A DNA stretch of 64,000 nucleotides from Antilocapra americana (lineage: Eukaryota; Chordata; Mammalia; Artiodactyla; Antilocapridae), in the NCBI GenBank assembly GCA_007570785.1, contig ML664152.1, positions 924,640 to 988,639 of the forward strand. The letters are read 5' to 3'. Shown one piece after another: positions 1 through 9,900 of this stretch. Each line of letters begins with the position of its first letter. The stretch's first letter is position 1. The translations under genes were made by a program, and so were the position numbers. The notes beneath the pieces are model-generated. The model was given only the letters and a program-made list of their open reading frames with translations. It made no database searches and was not told the origin of the DNA.

Positions 1-28
1 GTAGGACATGACTGAGCGACCAAACTGA
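1..28 (+). mobile_element. Tail of a ruminant SINE/BovB element
   Basis: The first bases carry the GGACATGACTGAGCGAC-type tail shared by BovB LINEs and the SINEs that use their machinery. The rest of the element lies left of the window. Confidence 0.6.
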
Positions 29-530
29 ATATATAGTAGCACAATTGATTTTGTATATTTATCCCATGATGGTCAACTTGACTGGGTCATTAGGTGCCCA
101 GGTATTTGGTCAAACATTATTCAGGGTATGTCTATGAGAAGGTTTTTAGATGAGTTTAATAATTAAGTCAATAGACTGAATAAAGCAGACTGGCCTCCTG
201 AATGTGGGTAGGCCTCATACAATCAGTTGAAGGCCTGAATAGGATAAAAAGGCTGACTCTCCCAAGTAAGAGAAAATTCCTCCTGCCTGACTGCCTTTGG
301 ATTGCAACTGAAATCTCAGCTCTTCTTGGATCTCAAGTCTCCAGTCCTTTAAACTGGAGCCACACCATGGGTTCCCTTGTTTCTCAGACCTTGAACCCAG
401 ACTGGGACTACATCATCAGCTTTTCTGAGCCTCCAACTTCGTGACTCACCATTGCAGATCTTGGGATGTGTCAACTTTCATAACTGCGTGAGCCAATTCC
501 TTTTAATAAGCACACAGAGATGCACATAGA
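29..530 (+). repeat. Old ERVL/MLT2-like LTR remnant
   Basis: The stretch resembles mammalian MLT2-type long terminal repeats: phrases such as GTGGGTAGGCCTCATACAAT and CAGTTGAAGGCCTGAATAG, and a late GTGAGCCAATTCCTTTTAAT followed by a C/CA-rich tail. It is degenerate and has no coding capacity; the 80-codon open frame inside it (202-444) is not a gene. Family assignment is from memory of the consensus and needs RepeatMasker. Confidence 0.5.
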
Positions 531-975
531 CACCCCCCCCCACACACATATGGTTCTATTTCTATCTGTAAAATCTATGATGATACCATCTCTCGTTTCT
601 GACAGTGGTAATTTTTATCTTCCTCTTTTTCTGTAATTAATCTGGCTAGGGGTTTGTCAATCTTACTGACTTTTTTCTTTGAGGAATAGCTTTTTGGTCA
701 GATCTTGAAGGGCCTGAGTGGGGCTAGAAATGCTTTCTAGATCCTCTCAGACCTAGAGGTTGCTTGTTCCTTCCACCTAGTTTATACTTTAGAGGAGAGG
801 AGGCAGGGAGAGGGACCAATTCCTGATGAGATAAATGTATTAATACAGAAGGGGGAGAATGTATTCTGCTCCTGCATGGGCTGTTTTCCCTACCATGCTT
901 CTGTGCAGTGTACCTGGTTCTCAGTTATAATTCCTGGGTAGCCTCTGCAGTGTTGTGAAGTGATTGTGGAAGGAG
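531..975. other. Unassigned sequence, no gene seen
   Basis: A short C run and CACACA tract (about 531-549) is followed by low-complexity, probably repeat-derived DNA. I see no splice-flanked coding exon here. Confidence 0.4.
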
Positions 976-1207
976 AGCACTGAAAACTAGGCTTCTCAGA
1001 TGGTTCAGGGGTAAAGAACCCGCCTGCCGATGTAAAAGGCATGGGTTCGATCCCTGGGTTGGGAAGATCCCCTGGAGAAGGAAATGGCAACCCACTCCAG
1101 TACTCTTGCCTAGGAAATCCCATGGACAGAGAAGCCTGGCAGGCTATGGTCTATGGAGTCACAAAGAGCTGGACATGGCAGTGACTAAACAACAACAGCA
1201 CTGAAAA
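976..1207 (+). mobile_element. Bov-tA-type SINE with target-site duplication
   Basis: A tRNA-derived ruminant SINE with a degenerate B-box (GGGTTCGATCCCTGGGTTGG) and the typical GGAAATGGCAACCCACTCCA and GGACATGGCAGTGACTAAA 3' part. It is bounded by an 11-bp direct repeat AGCACTGAAAA at 976-986 and 1197-1207, the target-site duplication expected of LINE-mediated insertion. Confidence 0.9.
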
Positions 1208-1815
1208 GTACAAAATATTGAAAGAAATGAGAGAAGACCTAAATAAATGTAAATAGTCTTATGGTCATGGCTTGAAAGACCTACTATTATCAAGATGGCA
1301 AACCTCTCCCCAAATCAATCTACAAATTTCAATGCAATCCCTATCAAAGTCTCACCTGACTTCTTGGCAGAAATTGACATACTGATCCTAAAATTTGTAT
1401 GGAGATGCATGGGACTCAGAATAAGCAAAACAGTCTTGAAAAAGGAGAATAAAATTGGAGGACTCACATGTCCCAATTTCAAAATTTACTCTAAAGATAC
1501 AGTAATCAGCAGCGTGGTACTGGTGCAAGGACAGGCATACAAGTCCATGAAATAGAATCAAGAGTCAGAGATAAACTCATGCATTTATAAGTCTGATGTC
1601 TGGCAAGGGTCCCAAGACAATTCAATGGAGAGAGAAGAGTCTTTTCAACAAATGGTGCTGGGAAAGTGATCTCCACATGCAAACAGCTGAAGCTGGACTT
1701 ATGAAAATTAACTCAAAATGCATCAAAGATTTTTAAAAGACATAAGAGCTAAAACAATAAAACTTTTAGAAGAAAACATAGGTCATAAGCCTTATGACTT
1801 TGGATTTGGCCACAG
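1208..1815 (+). mobile_element. Old L1 ORF2 fragment
   Basis: The sequence matches the C-terminal third of L1 ORF2. The 86-codon frame at 1295-1555 carries phrases typical of the family (NAIPIKV, LKFVWR, KENKIGG), and downstream frames are broken by stops. It is an ancient 5'-truncated and decayed L1 lying in the SPATC1L intron. Confidence 0.85.
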
Positions 1816-3368
1816 AGTCTCAGCTGTGACAGACTGGACCGTGCTAAGCTCAACCTCATCGTCCCTGCTCAGCCCCTGCATTGGTACGGCTGAGGGGGCA
1901 GGAGGACACGTGCTCCTTGCCTGTGCTAGCGCCCACAGAGGAGGAGCTGCCCACGCCTGGCCTTGATAAGCATGTGTTGACCGTCATCATGTTCCTGCCC
2001 AGAGTGACTAGCCAGGGTTCCAGGATGGATGGCTATGTGGGCAGTCCCGGGATGGGGCCGAGGGAGGGAGAGCAGCTGCCCAAGGCCACAGGCAGGGGTG
2101 GTCCTCAGTCTAGTGTGCACAGCTGCATAGAAGCCCTTGGGCAGGTCTTGGAGCCGCCCAGTGACTCTCCGGGCCACTGAGCCCTCCAGCAGGGTGGGGA
2201 CTCAGACCAAGCTCTGTATGTGGTGGGGGTCTGGAGCCCTTGATAGGCACAGGTGTCTGCGGGTAGCAGGACCTGGAGCCAGCTCTCCATGGCAGAGCAC
2301 CCAGCCCATCTGTGCACTACCTGCTGGCTGGACGGACCCTGTGGGGCTTCACCATCCAACACTCTCAGGAGGGGTTTGGATCGCTGTCAGGTTAGAAAGT
2401 TGCAGGGCTTTAGAAAAAGCTTTAGAAATGGGCCTGTTATCAAGTGTCTTCTGTGGGGAAGAGCAGAGTTCGGGACGCACTGGAGCCGGTGCCAAGTGCC
2501 TGCTCTCCCCTCAGAGAGCATCCTGGGCAGTGAGGGCACGCCAGGCGCCGTGATGTGGGCCCTTCCTCACTCTATGGCTCCGCAAAGTCAGGTGCACTCG
2601 GTGGCAACAGTCATCGGCGTGATCTTCAGGGAGCACAGTAGCTTTGAAGGGTGGTGGTGGGGTCATGGCTGTCGGGTGGAAGACGTGCTGACATCAGAGG
2701 CTGCTGTGGGGAAGGGCAATTTAGAAGCAGTTTTGGAGGGGAGGGTGGTTGATGTGCTGGGGTGATATTGGGGAAATAATTAGAATCTAATGCAAATCCA
2801 GCAACCCTCAAGTCTTATTATGAAATAAGCATTAGACCAGCCTGTAATACACACAGGCTGCTGAGACAGAGCGTCTCACTGTTTCACATAGCTATGCAGA
2901 CTGAACCCACACGTGCCACGTGTGTTCTTGAGTTAGCCAGGACCCCACCCTCAGGAGGGGACATGCCTAGCCCATTCCGAGTTCACCTGGTCACAGGGCT
3001 GAGCGCTCCAAGGGGGGGTCACCCTAGACCAGGTGCTGAGCAGACTTGCTGTGACAAGGGGACCATAAACCAACAACCCTGGGCTGTGAAACGTCCATCT
3101 CAGGGAACTGAGGGAGGGCCTGGGATCGGGGTTGCCAGGGGGCAGCAGAGAACAGGGAGAAGGGTGCTCCCTCAGGTCACCACTGGGCCCTGCAGGAAGG
3201 CCTTGTCGGGGTTCCCAGGCTTCACCTCAGACTCACAGTGGCAACATCTAGGTCAGCCCTCTCCCTGAGGAATGTGGGCAGCCCTGGACTCTCTGAACCC
3301 CTTGACCCTCCTGCCCTCCCAGATACTGGCTGCCCATCTCATCAGCCCCACCCAACTCTGCTCCCCAG
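1816..3368 (+). other. SPATC1L: SPATC1L intron sequence
   Basis: GC-rich non-repeat DNA upstream of the first recognisable SPATC1L exon. Several overlapping open frames of 80-170 codons occur on both strands, but none shows family similarity or fits a splice donor of the needed phase. I found no candidate for the preceding SPATC1L exon, which should end after an Asn codon plus one base, so it probably lies left of the window. Confidence 0.5.
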
Positions 3369-4400
3369 AGATCCAGAGCTTCACTGGCGCGGAGAAGGAT
3401 GGCCGCGTTGTTGGGGAGATTGCCTTCCAGCTGGACCGTCGCATCCTGGCCTATGTCTTCCCAGGGGTGACCCGGCTCTATGGCTTCACTGTGTCCAACA
3501 TCCCCGAGAAGATCAAACAGGTACGCCTCCCTGGCTGGGGGCCTTCCCCTGGCCTGGTCCCTGACCTGCCCCAGGACCCTCCCAGCCCAGGGTCCCATCC
3601 TTGCCCCGGGCCCCTTGTTGCCCATCCCCCTCCCCCAAGGTCCCCTGGCCGCCAGGCCTCTGTAGTGCCCACACAGCTGTAGGCCTGGGCAAGGCTGAGT
3701 GCTGTCTGAGTGGGGAATCAATGAGCTGCCTCACGAGTCCCTTTGCTCTGTCCTGTCTTTCGTGGTCGGGGACAGCCTCAAAAGTGGCTCGGGGTGGGGA
3801 GCACTGTGACGCTCTGGCCGGCTGGCGAGGCACCTTTTCCGGGCTCCAGGGGTGGAGCTCCCTGCTCTCCTGTCGATCCCTCCGCGCGGGAGGGAAACCG
3901 GGAGCCGGCCCCTGATGGGGGCCTGGCTCTGGGCCTCAGTGTCCCCACCGACACAGCTGGGCTGGAAGGGCGCGGGAATCTCGCCCCGGGCCTGCGCCTG
4001 GCCTCCCGTCCTCCTCGCTTCCCTGTCCCTGCGGGTCCCTGGCCCCGCCGTCCACTCGTGCCTGTGCCCACAGACGTCCATCAAGTCCCTGGACGGCTCG
4101 GTGGACGAGAAGAAGCTGCGGGAGCTGACGCACCGCTACCTGACCCTGACTGCGCGCCTGGAGAGGCTGGGCTACAACCGCGACGTGCACCCTGTGTTCA
4201 GCGAGTTCCTCATCAACACCTACGGCATTCTGAAGCAGCGGCCGGACCTGCGTGCCAACCCGCTGCACAGCAGCCCGGCCGCCCTGCGTAAGCTGGTCAT
4301 CGACGTCGTGCCCCCCAAGTTTCTGGGTGACTCGCTGCTGCTGCTTAACTGCCTGTGCGAGCTCTCCAAGGAGGACAGCCGTCCGCTCTTCGCCTGGTGA
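3369..4400 (+). CDS. SPATC1L: SPATC1L, last two coding exons (speriolin-like protein C-terminus)
   Basis: Two exons, 3369-3520 (152 bp) and 4074-4400 (327 bp, stop TGA), joined in frame, encode the C-terminal ~158 residues of SPATC1L (C21orf56 in human, about 340 aa). Acceptors are CTCCCCAG/AG and CCCACAG/AC; the donor is AAACAG/GTACGC. The first exon gives [20 protein letters not shown] and the second ends in [14 protein letters not shown], both nearly identical to the human protein as I recall it. This is the conserved speriolin C-terminal domain. Speriolin (SPATC1) binds Cdc20 at the sperm centrosome; the role of the L paralogue is little known. The exons for the N-terminal coiled-coil half lie outside the window. 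A second acceptor-like CAG at 3320-3322 keeps the frame open, but the human junction supports 3369. Confidence 0.93.
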
Positions 4401-4423
4401 CCCCGTGCCCTGCGCCTCCCAGC

Positions 4424-4429
4424 AATAAA
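4424..4429 (+). promoter_or_regulatory. SPATC1L: SPATC1L polyadenylation signal AATAAA
   Basis: A canonical AATAAA lies 24 bases after the stop codon, followed by a TG-rich stretch (ATGCGTGTTGCA). The 3' UTR would be only about 45 bases. A weaker ATTAAA at 4593-4598 could give a longer form. Confidence 0.75.
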
Positions 4430-4445
4430 TGCGTGTTGCAACCTC

Positions 4446-6820
4446 GGGCGCCACTCTCCTCGTCCGCTCCCCGGAGGGCGAGCCGAGGGCGCCAGGGCCG
4501 GGTGGGCCGCTGCCCGCGCTGTCCCGCCCCCCGGGCGGCGCGCACCCCGGCGCCCGCCCCGCCGCCCACACCTGCGCGGTGAGCCCCAGTCTATTAAAGT
4601 CGTCTGTTTGCTGTTCCTCCTTTACCACTGCTCTTTGAAGGCCGGTGGCGGTCCCCGTCGGAGTCTTCCTGGAGGGCAGGGCCTGGGACCAGGGTTCAGC
4701 CGTGGACAGGGCAGCTGCAGAGCCCGCGGCAACGTGAAGACACAGGCCCTTGTTCAAAGCCAGGGACAGCAAGATAGCAGTGGAGCTTTAAACCAGGTGC
4801 CCATGTGCAGCTGGGTGGGCGTCCCTGTCAGTGAGGCTGGTCCAGGGCTGGCAGTTTACCTGGAAGAGGATTACCGGCAGCCGGAGCCCCTGGAGGGAAG
4901 CCGGGGTGTGCTGGGCTCTTCCTGCAGAGTTCTGGACTGTGAGCCCTGGTCCCTTTGGCTGCAAGGTGGTCACAGAAACCAGCATCGGGGCACTGGCTGG
5001 TGAGATGGCTTTCCCTGTAAATAGGGGAGCTTTCCAGGGTCCCCTACTCAGGAGATGTTTTTAGCACCTGCTAGCATTTTTAATGTCTCAAAACTGCCCC
5101 CCAGAACTGGTCTTGGCGTCACACTGGGGCCCCTCTGTACATCTTGCATTCCCAGCTGTGGCCAAGCCCTGGCCCAGACCCATCTCCATAGGACACACAG
5201 CCCTCTGCTCTGCAACTTCCACACCATGCCCCTGTCTCTCCTGAGGCCTAGAGAGGGCAGGTGGCCCCCTGGGGCCCTGCGCCCAACCCCTCCCTGGCTG
5301 CTCCTCTGCTGTAGGTAGGAGGATGAAGGTGCCAGGATGCCTGACTCTTGTTCCTCACAGCCTGGTGTGTCCCAGATGCCCCGGCTCCTTGGACCCCTGT
5401 CTCAGTCAGCTCGGGTGCTGTAACAAACACCACCAATGGGGCGGCTTGAACAGTGGACATTTATCATCTCACATTTCTGGAGGGAGGCTGAAGCCCGAGA
5501 TGGGGGTGCCACTGAGCTGGTTCCTCTGGGGCCTCCCTCCCTAGCATGCAGACAGCTGTCTCTTCCTGGTGTCCATCCTCCCCTCATAAGGACACCAGTC
5601 CTACAGGATTGGGACCCGCCTTGGTGACCTCATTTTAACCTCATCACCTCTGTAAAGACCCTGGCTCCAGGCTGTGCTGGGGGTTAGGGCTTTAGTCCTC
5701 ACCCTCCCCTCCCTGCCACCTGCTACCGGCCCACAGCTTAGGGGCGTCTGCAGCTGCAGGGCCCTCTGGTGGGCACATTGGGCTCTTCTGGGGGGAACCT
5801 GGTGGTGGGGCTGGGGTCTGGAGAGCAGCCCTGGTTGAGCCTCTGCTGAGGGCCCGGTGAGGGGGGCTTGCAGGTTCCCTCCTGGGACCCGGTGCGATGG
5901 CCACTCCCCCACAGTCACCCTCAGTCATCTGGGAGCTGCAGCTGTACAGGACGGTCTGCCTCAGCCTTCAGGGTCTCTGGGATCCCCCAGCCACTTCTCC
6001 CTCTTCCAGTTCCCATGAGCAGCTGCTAGAGGGGTGGGCTTCCAATGACACAGGTAGCTGGGGGCCTGAAAGACCAGAGTATCTCCTCTCCTGGCCCTGT
6101 GGTGCCTGTGAGAGGGATGAAGTGGTCTTGGACCTGATCACCCCAAAGGTCATGTGGAGCACACAATGACAGGAGAACCATGGATGGTGCAGGCTGCTCT
6201 TGGGAGGAGCCTGTGGGGGTCCATGTGCTGCCAGGGTGACCATGTGTTGGGTGGGCCTTTGCAGAATGGAAACAGCACCACCCCCAGTTCAAAAATCATG
6301 AAGGCCTTCAAGATGGCATTGACCTGAGCTGGCCCTCTCAGCTCAAGGCCCTGTGCTGCTGACCTGGAGTACATGGCCCCTTGTGGGGATCCTCTGGCCT
6401 CTGTGGGGTGGGGACCTGGGCCTCACCTGCCTGCCCCTCCCCAGTGCCATGGGCCTGCACTCCCCCCACCAATACCTACCTGCCTGCCAGCCAGCTGTGC
6501 TGACCTCTGCTGAGAGCCAGGCCCAGGGCTTCACACACGGTCCCTCTTGTCCCTCTGTGGCCCTGAGGCTCAGCTGTTCCACAAAGAAACAGAGGCCAGG
6601 GGGGTCACCCAGAGGGTCACCAGGGGGCCCTGGGCACAACTGGGCCTGGAGCTTGGGGTGACCTGAGGCTGCAGCCTGCTGAGGACTTTCCCCCGGGAGT
6701 CCAGTACTTCTTTCAGGGGAGCCCACGCTCACCTGGGCAGAGGTCTCTGTCCTCCCCTCCACCACCTCCTCTGCTGGCTGCCTAGCAAGGTCCTGGCTCT
6801 GCCCCTCCCCCATCAACCAA
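4446..6820. other. SPATC1L-FTCD intergenic region
   Basis: About 2.4 kb without a recognisable gene. Its start (4446-4590) is very GC-rich. One LTR remnant is present at 5396-5655. The open frames here are scattered, overlap on both strands and have no recognisable similarity. Confidence 0.5.
5396..5655 (-). repeat. MaLR-type LTR remnant
   Basis: Resembles the reverse complement of a mammalian MaLR (MST/MLT1) LTR: CAGCTCGGGTGCTGTAACAA, then TTTATCATCTCACATTTCTG and GGTGACCTCATTTTAACCTC. Degenerate and noncoding. Confidence 0.6.
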
Positions 6821-6929
6821 GTTAATAAGAAGCCTGGCTGAGGGAGGGCCCTGATGGGGGAATAAAGGCCCCACCAGCCTCCTTCCCACCTCTGTTGGTA
6901 AAAGGAGTGTCTGGGTCAGGGTCTGGACC
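6821..6929 (+). promoter_or_regulatory. FTCD: Putative FTCD core promoter and 5' UTR
   Basis: Upstream of the FTCD start codon are an HNF1 half-site-like GTTAATAAG at 6821-6829 and a TATA-like AATAAAGG at 6861-6868. A transcription start near 6890 and a short 5' UTR would follow. FTCD is mainly a liver enzyme and HNF1 sites are common in liver promoters, so the arrangement is plausible, but it is inferred only from motifs. Confidence 0.45.
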
Positions 6930-9900
6930 ATGTCCCGGCTGGTGGAATGTGTCCCGAACTTCTCAGAGGGGAACAACCAGGAGGTGAGGGCCTGGGGACC
7001 GCCAGGGCAGTGCAGGGGGCTTGGGGCCAGGAGGGCATGTCTTGGAATGGGGTCTGGGGACTGTCTTTTTCTGGAAAGGGTGAGGAAGGAGCAGCAGGTG
7101 GGCAACCAGTCAGGGGTCCTAGTCCAGGTCTGGGCAGGTCATTTGGCCCACACAGCTGTTTGAGGGTCCTTGTGTGGGGCACGGTCTCCCCTCCCCCACT
7201 TGTCCTTATCCCCAGGTTATCTGCAGGAAACTGAGTCACAGAGCATTGGGCAGGCCTTCCTACTGCCTCAGGAGCTTCTGGGCTGCCTGAGGGCCGGGCC
7301 CCAGTCCTCTGTGACCTTGGCCTGCAGTCACCTTCTCGGGGCCCTGGCAGCCCCTCCACCCAGTTCTGCTTCCTGACTCAGTTTCTCCCCATGGGGCTGC
7401 CTGTCTCTGCTCCCAGATGCCCAGCACCAGCTCATGGCCCTGCGTCTGGGTGGGGGCAGGACAGACTGGGCTCCGGCAGCTCCCGCCCCCTCGTCCTCAT
7501 GGGGAGACGGAGGTGCAGGCCTGGCTTCATCCGCAGGTGATTGAAGCCATCTCTCGAGCGGTGACGCAGACGCCAGGCTGCGTGCTGCTGGATGTGGACG
7601 CCGGCCCCTCCACCAACCGCACCGTCTACACCTTCGTGGGGCGCCCTGAGGATGTGGTGGAGGGGGCCCTCAATGCCGCCCGCACTGCCCACCGGCTCAT
7701 CGACATGAGCCGGCACAGAGGTGAGGGCAGTGGAGGGCGGCCCGCCTGGTGCTCAGGACTTGCAGAGGGTGAGGGGCCAATGGGCTAGCTGGATGCTCCT
7801 TGGACTCTGTTTACATTTCAGGGGCCCAAGAGTGGCCCGCAGCAAGGTGCTCGCACTCGGCACGGGCCTTGGGTATGGGAGACAGAGCCCTATCTGTCAA
7901 CAGCCCACAAAGCAAACACATTCTCTGGGCGGCAGTGTCCAAGGCCGATGGACACATGGGGAACTGGTCAAAAGGGCAAGGTCTATAGCCTCTCATAGAG
8001 GGGGAGGGAATACATGAGTGATTCCAACTGGTGGAGGGTAACTGAGGCTTATCTCAGAGAAGCTGCCTGGGGGGAAGGGACGTGGGACTGCCATCTGGGG
8101 GGACCACCTGGAGGAGGGGAAGTAGGGCTGCCATCTGGGGGCCTGCCTTGGGGAGGGGGCATGGGGTTGCCATCTGGGGGGCTGCCTGGAGGAGGGGAAG
8201 TAGGGCTGCTATCTGGGGGGCTGCCTGGAGGAGGGGAAGTAGGGCTGCCATCTGGGGGACCATCTGGGGGGAGGGGAAGTAGGGCTGCTATCTGGGGGGC
8301 TGCCTGAGAGGAGGGGAAGTAGGGCTGCCATCTGGGGGACCACCTGGGGGGAGGGGACATGGGACTGCCATCTGGGGAGCTGCCTGGAGGAGAGGACGTG
8401 GGGTTGCCATCTGGCTGTGGGCTGCTGGCCTGCGGTGGGCCTTGGCTTCTGAGAAGGATGCCCTGTAGGGCAGTGGGGTGGAGGAGGCCCCTCCTAGAGC
8501 GCCGATGGTAGCTAGGGATGGGAAGGGGTTTACCACTGACAGGCCGCAGAGCTCGCATCTGCCTCTCGGGGCCCTGCGGTCAGTCTGTATGGGTGCAGAA
8601 GGGGCTGGAGGGTGGGGTTCCATACCTAGGCCCCCCTTCCTCAGCCCCATCTCTGTGTAGGGGAGCACCCCCGGATGGGCGCTCTGGACGTGTGCCCCTT
8701 CATCCCGGTGAGGGGCGTCACCATGGACGAGTGTGTGCTCTGTGCCCAGGCCTTTGGCCAGCGGCTGGCAGAGGAGCTGGGTGTGCCAGGTGAGAGCCCA
8801 GCACGGGTGGCCCCTCCTCACCTCAGCTCAATAGGCGCCCTATGAGCTTCTCTGCTCTTACATCCTTAAAAATGCACATTTTAAGAGAAAAAACCCTCCC
8901 ATGCAGGTTTTGACAGGCAGGAGTATGCCCGTTTCTCCTATGATGAGAACCTGTGAAGACAGGGTCCCAGCCATCATGGAGCTGGCAGACTCTCAGCCTT
9001 GCTTGGGAGTGGGCTTGAGTAGCGGCTCTGTGAAGGGCTTGAGCAAGATGGACAGACAGAGGCCCTTAACAGTCTCTTTGGGGAGTTAAACAAATCAAGG
9101 GAAAGCCCAGCACATGCCACAGGTGGACGCCTGGGAAACCAGGCGCAGGCCCAGCCCCTGCCTGTGGGCCGATGGACCAACCTGGGGAGGGGTCTCCTGC
9201 CTCGTGAGGTGTTGGGAGCTGGTGGTGAGCTTTGTTTTCTCTCCTCCTCACTCCATGTTTTGTTTAGAGAAAATGCACTTTGGAGAGAAACATGAATATC
9301 CTTCCAGGCCCGCGTGCCTGCTCCCAACACTTGTGGGTAGACAATGGCTTTTTCTGGGGCAGTGGGAGTAGGGCCTGCCCAGCCCCTGGGTGGGCAGAGG
9401 AGGGGTCCTGCCCATACAGAGTGCCCATCAGCGACCACCCACACCCACCCTCCGGGGCACAGAGATGGGGGCTGCTAGCAAGATGGAGCTGCAGGAACGG
9501 GGTCCTGCAATGCCCTCTGCTTGGAGCCTGACTTGCCAGGTCCCTTTGCAGTGTACCTCTACGGCGAGGCGGCACGGACAACCAGCCGCCAGTCCCTGCC
9601 GGCCATCCGGGCCGGGGAGTACGAGGCCCTCCCTGAGAAGGTGCCATGCCCTTCAGTAGGGGGTGGTCTGGGGTGGGCCCTCCTCCCCTCTTCCCTCACC
9701 TGTCGGTCTCCCCGCAGCTCAAGCAGGCCGAGTGGGCACCTGACTTCGGGCCCAGCTCCTTCGTTCCCAGCTGGGGGGCCACCGCCACAGGGGCGCGGAA
9801 GTTCCTCCTCGCGTTCAACATTAACCTGCTCAGCACCAAGGAGCAGGCGCACCGCATCGCCCTCAATCTCCGTGAGCAGGGTCGTGGGAAGGACCAGGTG

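Noticed and set aside
2137..2765. 138- and 170-codon plus frames upstream of SPATC1L
   Set aside because: No similarity to the SPATC1L N-terminal half, wrong splice context, and overlapping frames on the minus strand.
3323..3368. A longer SPATC1L exon starting at 3323
   Set aside because: The acceptor at 3321-3322 keeps the frame, but the extra residues [15 protein letters not shown] do not occur in the human protein, which joins at EIQSF; 3369 has a good acceptor and fits.
3936..4772. A 278-codon minus-strand frame
   Set aside because: It lies antisense to the SPATC1L last exon, where GC-rich coding DNA keeps the opposite strand open.
8049..8821. Open frames of 169 and 177 codons on the minus strand and others on plus
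   Set aside because: They come from the ~40-bp VNTR, are Pro/Ser/Gly-rich and repeat with the array; the + strand exon 3 of FTCD explains the conserved part.
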